This document shows positions 61,377 to 64,000 of a DNA stretch of 64,000 nt, one piece after another. Every line of letters starts with the position of its first letter. The first letter of the stretch is position 1. Source of the stretch: Sulfitobacter sp. JL08 (GTDB lineage Bacteria; Pseudomonadota; Alphaproteobacteria; Rhodobacterales; Rhodobacteraceae); contig NZ_CP025815.1 of assembly GCF_003352045.1 (NCBI RefSeq), positions 3,286,001-3,350,000 on the forward strand, written 5' to 3'. The notes below the pieces were generated by a model that saw only the letters and a list, made by a program, of their open reading frames with translations, made no database searches and had not been told where the DNA came from. Both the position numbers and the translations under genes were made by a program.

Positions 61377-62294
61377 ATGACCCTGACACAAATCCCTTTC
61401 GAGGCCGGCGATGCCCTGCTGGACTGGTCGGAACTGGCGCTCGCTCTGGAACAGGGCCATAAGCTGCCAAAGGCCGATATCGGCGATACGTTTCTCTATC
61501 GGGGCAAGGACACGTTGCTGTCGCGCGCCGCGTGGATCGACGGCATGGGCGTCGCCGTGAAATCCGCCACCATCTATCCTGACAACCCCGCGCAAGGCAG
61601 GCCGATGATCAATGGCGCTGTCTGTCTTTATGCCGATGAAACAGGCATGCTAGAGGCGCTGATCGATTTCCATCTGGTGACAAAATGGAAAACTGTCGGG
61701 GACAGCCTGCTGGCCGCCCAAAAACTGGCGCGCGCCGACAGCAAGACAATCCTGATCGTTGGCGCGGGCACAGTGGGCCGTTCGGTTCACGCCGCCTTTG
61801 GCCCCGCCTTTAAGGACGCAAGGTTCGAGATATGGAACCGCACGACCGCGACTGCGCAAGCCATGGCCGCAGATTTGCCGAACCTGACAGTTGTCACCGA
61901 TCTGGAGGATGCCGTGCGCCGCGCAGACATCATCGTGACGGCGACGATGTCCACAACCCCGCTGATCAAGGGTGAGTGGCTGCAACCGGGCCAGCACCTG
62001 AACATGATCGGAGCCTACCGCCCGGACATGCGCGAAGCGGATGATACCGCGCTGAAGCGCGCCCGGATTTTTGTAGACAGCTATGACACGACAATCGGCC
62101 ACATCGGAGAGTTGAAAATCCCGATCGAGGCCGGTGTGATCACGAAATCCGATCTGGTGGCCGACTATTACGACATGGGCGCGTTCAAGCGCACATCAGA
62201 AGACGATATCACCCTTTTCAAGAACGGTGGCGGCGCACATCTGGACCTGATGACAAGCCGCTACATTCTGGAAAAATGGATGGCCGCTGCATGA
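61377..62294 (+). CDS. Ornithine cyclodeaminase / mu-crystallin family protein
   Basis: This 305-residue NAD(P)-dependent enzyme has the dinucleotide site ILIVGAGTVGRSVHAAFG in the middle. The substrate-side text is AVKSATIYPDNPAQGRPMINGAVCLYADETGMLEALID and a late GQHLNMIGAYRPDMREAD. Relatives include ornithine cyclodeaminase, alanine dehydrogenase and ketimine reductases, and the substrate is unknown. It begins one base after the HAD stop codon and overlaps the hydrolase start (ATGA), so the three form an operon. Confidence 0.87.
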   Translation: MTLTQIPFEAGDALLDWSELALALEQGHKLPKADIGDTFLYRGKDTLLSRAAWIDGMGVAVKSATIYPDNPAQGRPMINGAVCLYADETGMLEALIDFHLVTKWKTVGDSLLAAQKLARADSKTILIVGAGTVGRSVHAAFGPAFKDARFEIWNRTTATAQAMAADLPNLTVVTDLEDAVRRADIIVTATMSTTPLIKGEWLQPGQHLNMIGAYRPDMREADDTALKRARIFVDSYDTTIGHIGELKIPIEAGVITKSDLVADYYDMGAFKRTSEDDITLFKNGGGAHLDLMTSRYILEKWMAAA

Positions 62295-63229
62295 TTTTCT
62301 TCTGGGGCGTGCTGCTGATCATTCTGGGGGCACTTGTCGCACTGCCTTTCGCCCGCGAGGAAATGTGCCGCAAAATGGGCCCGGAGGAACGCAAGGCCGC
62401 CCCGGGACGCTTTGTTACACTATCCCAAGGTGTCACACATTATGAATGGCTGGGCCCTGTCCGCGGTCCGGTGGCCGTCTGTGTACACGGGCTGACAACA
62501 CCGTCCTATGTGTGGCGTGGTATGGGGCGGGGCCTTGCTTTGATGGGGTATCGCGTGTTGATCTACGATCTTTACGGGCGCGGGTATTCGGATCGCCCCC
62601 CCGGGCTTCAAACCGGCCAATTCTTCAACACACAACTGGAAGATCTTCTGGAAGATCAGGCGGTCAGCGACGACATTACACTGTTGGGCTATTCCATGGG
62701 CGGAGCGATCGTTGCGTCCTTTACCGCCAGTCACCCTGAAAATATCCGGCACCTGATCCTGATTGCCCCTGCTGGCATCGCCATTATTCGGAACAGATTG
62801 TACGATTTTTGTGTCCGCACCCGGATCGCGGGCGAATGGCTGATGCTTGCGCTGTTTCCATATTTCCACCGCAAAGGCGTGAACACGGAAAAGAATCTGC
62901 CCAGTTCAGTTGAGAATATAACGACCCTTCAAAAGGCGGAATTGAAATATCAGGGCTTTGTACCTGCCGTCCTGAGCAGTCTACGTGGCATTCTGGCCGT
63001 ACCGCTTGAAGACGAACATCGCATCATTCATTCAGCCGGTATTCCGGTTCTGGCAGTGTGGGGCCGCCACGATGATGTCATCCCGCTAAGTGCCGTCGGA
63101 AAACTGACCGAGTGGAGCAGGAACGCCCGTCAGGAAGTGATTGAAGATGCCGGCCATGGCCTGACTTACACCCATACAGATGCTGTTCTGGCCGCGATGA
63201 GCGATGTGTTACGCGAAGGGCTGTCCTGA
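62291..63229 (+). CDS. Membrane-anchored alpha/beta hydrolase
   Basis: This 312-residue protein has an N-terminal hydrophobic helix (FFWGVLLIILGALVALPF). The hydrolase domain carries the oxyanion region VCVHGLTTPSYVWRG, the nucleophile elbow LLGYSMGGAIVA, a late Asp in VWGRHDDVIP and the His in DAGHGLTYTH. A lid-like insert lies between (FCVRTRIAGEWLMLALFPYFH). It may be an esterase or lipase at the membrane. ATG 62291 overlaps the preceding gene's stop. Confidence 0.86.
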   Translation: MIFFWGVLLIILGALVALPFAREEMCRKMGPEERKAAPGRFVTLSQGVTHYEWLGPVRGPVAVCVHGLTTPSYVWRGMGRGLALMGYRVLIYDLYGRGYSDRPPGLQTGQFFNTQLEDLLEDQAVSDDITLLGYSMGGAIVASFTASHPENIRHLILIAPAGIAIIRNRLYDFCVRTRIAGEWLMLALFPYFHRKGVNTEKNLPSSVENITTLQKAELKYQGFVPAVLSSLRGILAVPLEDEHRIIHSAGIPVLAVWGRHDDVIPLSAVGKLTEWSRNARQEVIEDAGHGLTYTHTDAVLAAMSDVLREGLS

Positions 63230-63240
63230 CGGATCAGAAA

Positions 63241-64000
63241 TCAGGCTGACTGAAGGTCGTGAACAGGCTTTTCCCTGATCGGCAGGTGAACGATGGCGCT
63301 GAAGGCGCCGACGCCAACACCGATCCACCAGACAAGTGTGTAATCCCCGTACACGTCATACAATCGTCCGCCCAGCCAGACCCCCAGAAAACTACCGATC
63401 TGGTGGCTGAGAAACACAAACCCATAAAGCGTGCCCATGTACCGAACCCCGTAAATATAGGCGACAAGCCCGGATGTCAGCGGCACCGTGGCCAGCCACA
63501 ACATGCCCATCGTCACTGAAAAAACGATGACTGTCAGTGGCGTGATCGGAAACATGATAAACACAGCCGCAACAATCGTACGCCCAACGTAAATACCGGC
63601 CAGAAGATATTTCTTGGGCAAGCGGCTGCCGGCCCACCCTGCCATAAGAGTTCCCACGATATTGGCCGCACCGATCAACGAAATCGAAATCGCGCCCAGC
63701 GCCGATGTGGTTGTGATCCCCATGGAATACAGCATCCCGCCCGGTTCGATCGGGCCGCAGAGTTCCGTGACAAAGGCAGGGAAATGCGCCGTGATGAATG
63801 CCACCTGATACCCGCAACTGAAGAACCCTACAAAAATCAGGATATAAGACGGATCGCGAAACGCCTGCCCCAGAACCGCACCCATTGATCGCTCAATCTC
63901 GGCCTTGTTCACGGGTTGGGGCGCGCTTAAAAACGGCAAGGTGAACAGTGTCGCAAGGATCAGGCCGGAAAACACGATAAACGTTGTCTGCCATGACATC
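63241..64000 (-). CDS. MFS transporter, 5' partial
   Basis: This is the C-terminal 252 or so residues of a major facilitator superfamily protein; the start lies off the right edge. After a cytoplasmic loop (PQPVNKAEIERSMGAVLGQA) come six hydrophobic helices, starting with SYILIFVGFFSCGYQVAFITAHFPAFV. The loop text AGSRLPKKYLLAGIYVGRT corresponds to the interdomain MFS motif. Its late helices YMGTLYGFVFLSHQIGSFLGVWLGG suggest the oxalate/formate or monocarboxylate side of the MFS. The substrate is unknown. Confidence 0.85.
   Translation of the reverse strand, partial: MSWQTTFIVFSGLILATLFTLPFLSAPQPVNKAEIERSMGAVLGQAFRDPSYILIFVGFFSCGYQVAFITAHFPAFVTELCGPIEPGGMLYSMGITTTSALGAISISLIGAANIVGTLMAGWAGSRLPKKYLLAGIYVGRTIVAAVFIMFPITPLTVIVFSVTMGMLWLATVPLTSGLVAYIYGVRYMGTLYGFVFLSHQIGSFLGVWLGGRLYDVYGDYTLVWWIGVGVGAFSAIVHLPIREKPVHDLQSA

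Noticed and set aside
1-64000. CRISPR arrays, rRNA genes, riboswitches and intact insertion sequences
   Set aside because: I saw no regularly spaced repeats, no rRNA-like stretches, no recognised riboswitch core and no transposase-like frame. The longest gap without a gene is about 300 bp.

Overview
The window is 64 kb of GC-rich, densely coding chromosome. It most resembles a marine Rhodobacteraceae (Roseobacter-type) alphaproteobacterium. The signs are a FYDLN_acid protein (TIGR02300), two DUF6455-like proteins, a membrane-bound ferritin (MbfA) gene preceded by an Irr/ICE-type box, a GTTC-N7-GTTC SOS box in front of imuB, and an opgC-opgG-opgH glucan cluster. I saw no CRISPR array, prophage or intact insertion sequence. 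Two genes run off the ends: a thiamine-diphosphate enzyme on the left and an MFS transporter on the right.

Layout. 0-2.5 kb: ThDP enzyme overlapping a family III CoA-transferase. 2.7-8.7 kb: a TTC38-like TPR protein, then opgC-opgG-opgH for osmoregulated periplasmic glucans. 8.7-13.7 kb: esterase, rhodanese and YHS proteins, a VOC protein, an Lrp/LysE divergent pair and accA. 13.7-17.1 kb: a GntR-linked NitT/TauT-type ABC importer. 17.1-21.5 kb: a YgjP-like metallopeptidase, the FYDLN protein, tRNA-Ala(GGC), a retinol-saturase-like oxidoreductase with a small membrane partner, and a nitroreductase.

21.7-38.1 kb is the most distinctive part, a dicarboxylate/acid-sugar catabolic region. One strand carries a tight operon in the order sdhB-, sdhC-, sdhD- and sdhA-like, class I fumarase alpha, CaiB/BaiF CoA-transferase, fumarase beta. 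The CoA-transferase gene sits between the two fumarase subunits. Next come a LysR-TauE-enolase superfamily-GST operon and a divergent tripartite tricarboxylate transporter (tctC-tctB-tctA). A second TauE, a GMC oxidoreductase and a second enolase-superfamily enzyme complete the region. An 18-bp motif (16 of 18 identical) lies 91-96 bp upstream of both the sdh-like operon and the tct operon, which suggests one regulator controls uptake and catabolism together.

38-49 kb: SGNH hydrolase, SseB-like and UDG-family proteins; a capsule/Kdo operon (kpsT, kpsE, kdsA, phosphomannomutase); AsmA and rimO. 49-54.5 kb: a secreted PA14-like protein, a CDGSH protein, two DUF6455 proteins, an M48 lipoprotein, a histone-deacetylase-like amidohydrolase and imuB under an SOS box. 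54.7-64 kb: the formaldehyde-detoxification genes frmA and fghA flank a NYN-LOTUS protein, a TetR regulator, mbfA and an AEC transporter. The window ends with YaiI-like, HAD, ornithine cyclodeaminase-like, alpha/beta-hydrolase and MFS genes.

All functional calls rest on reading motifs by eye. No database search was run.
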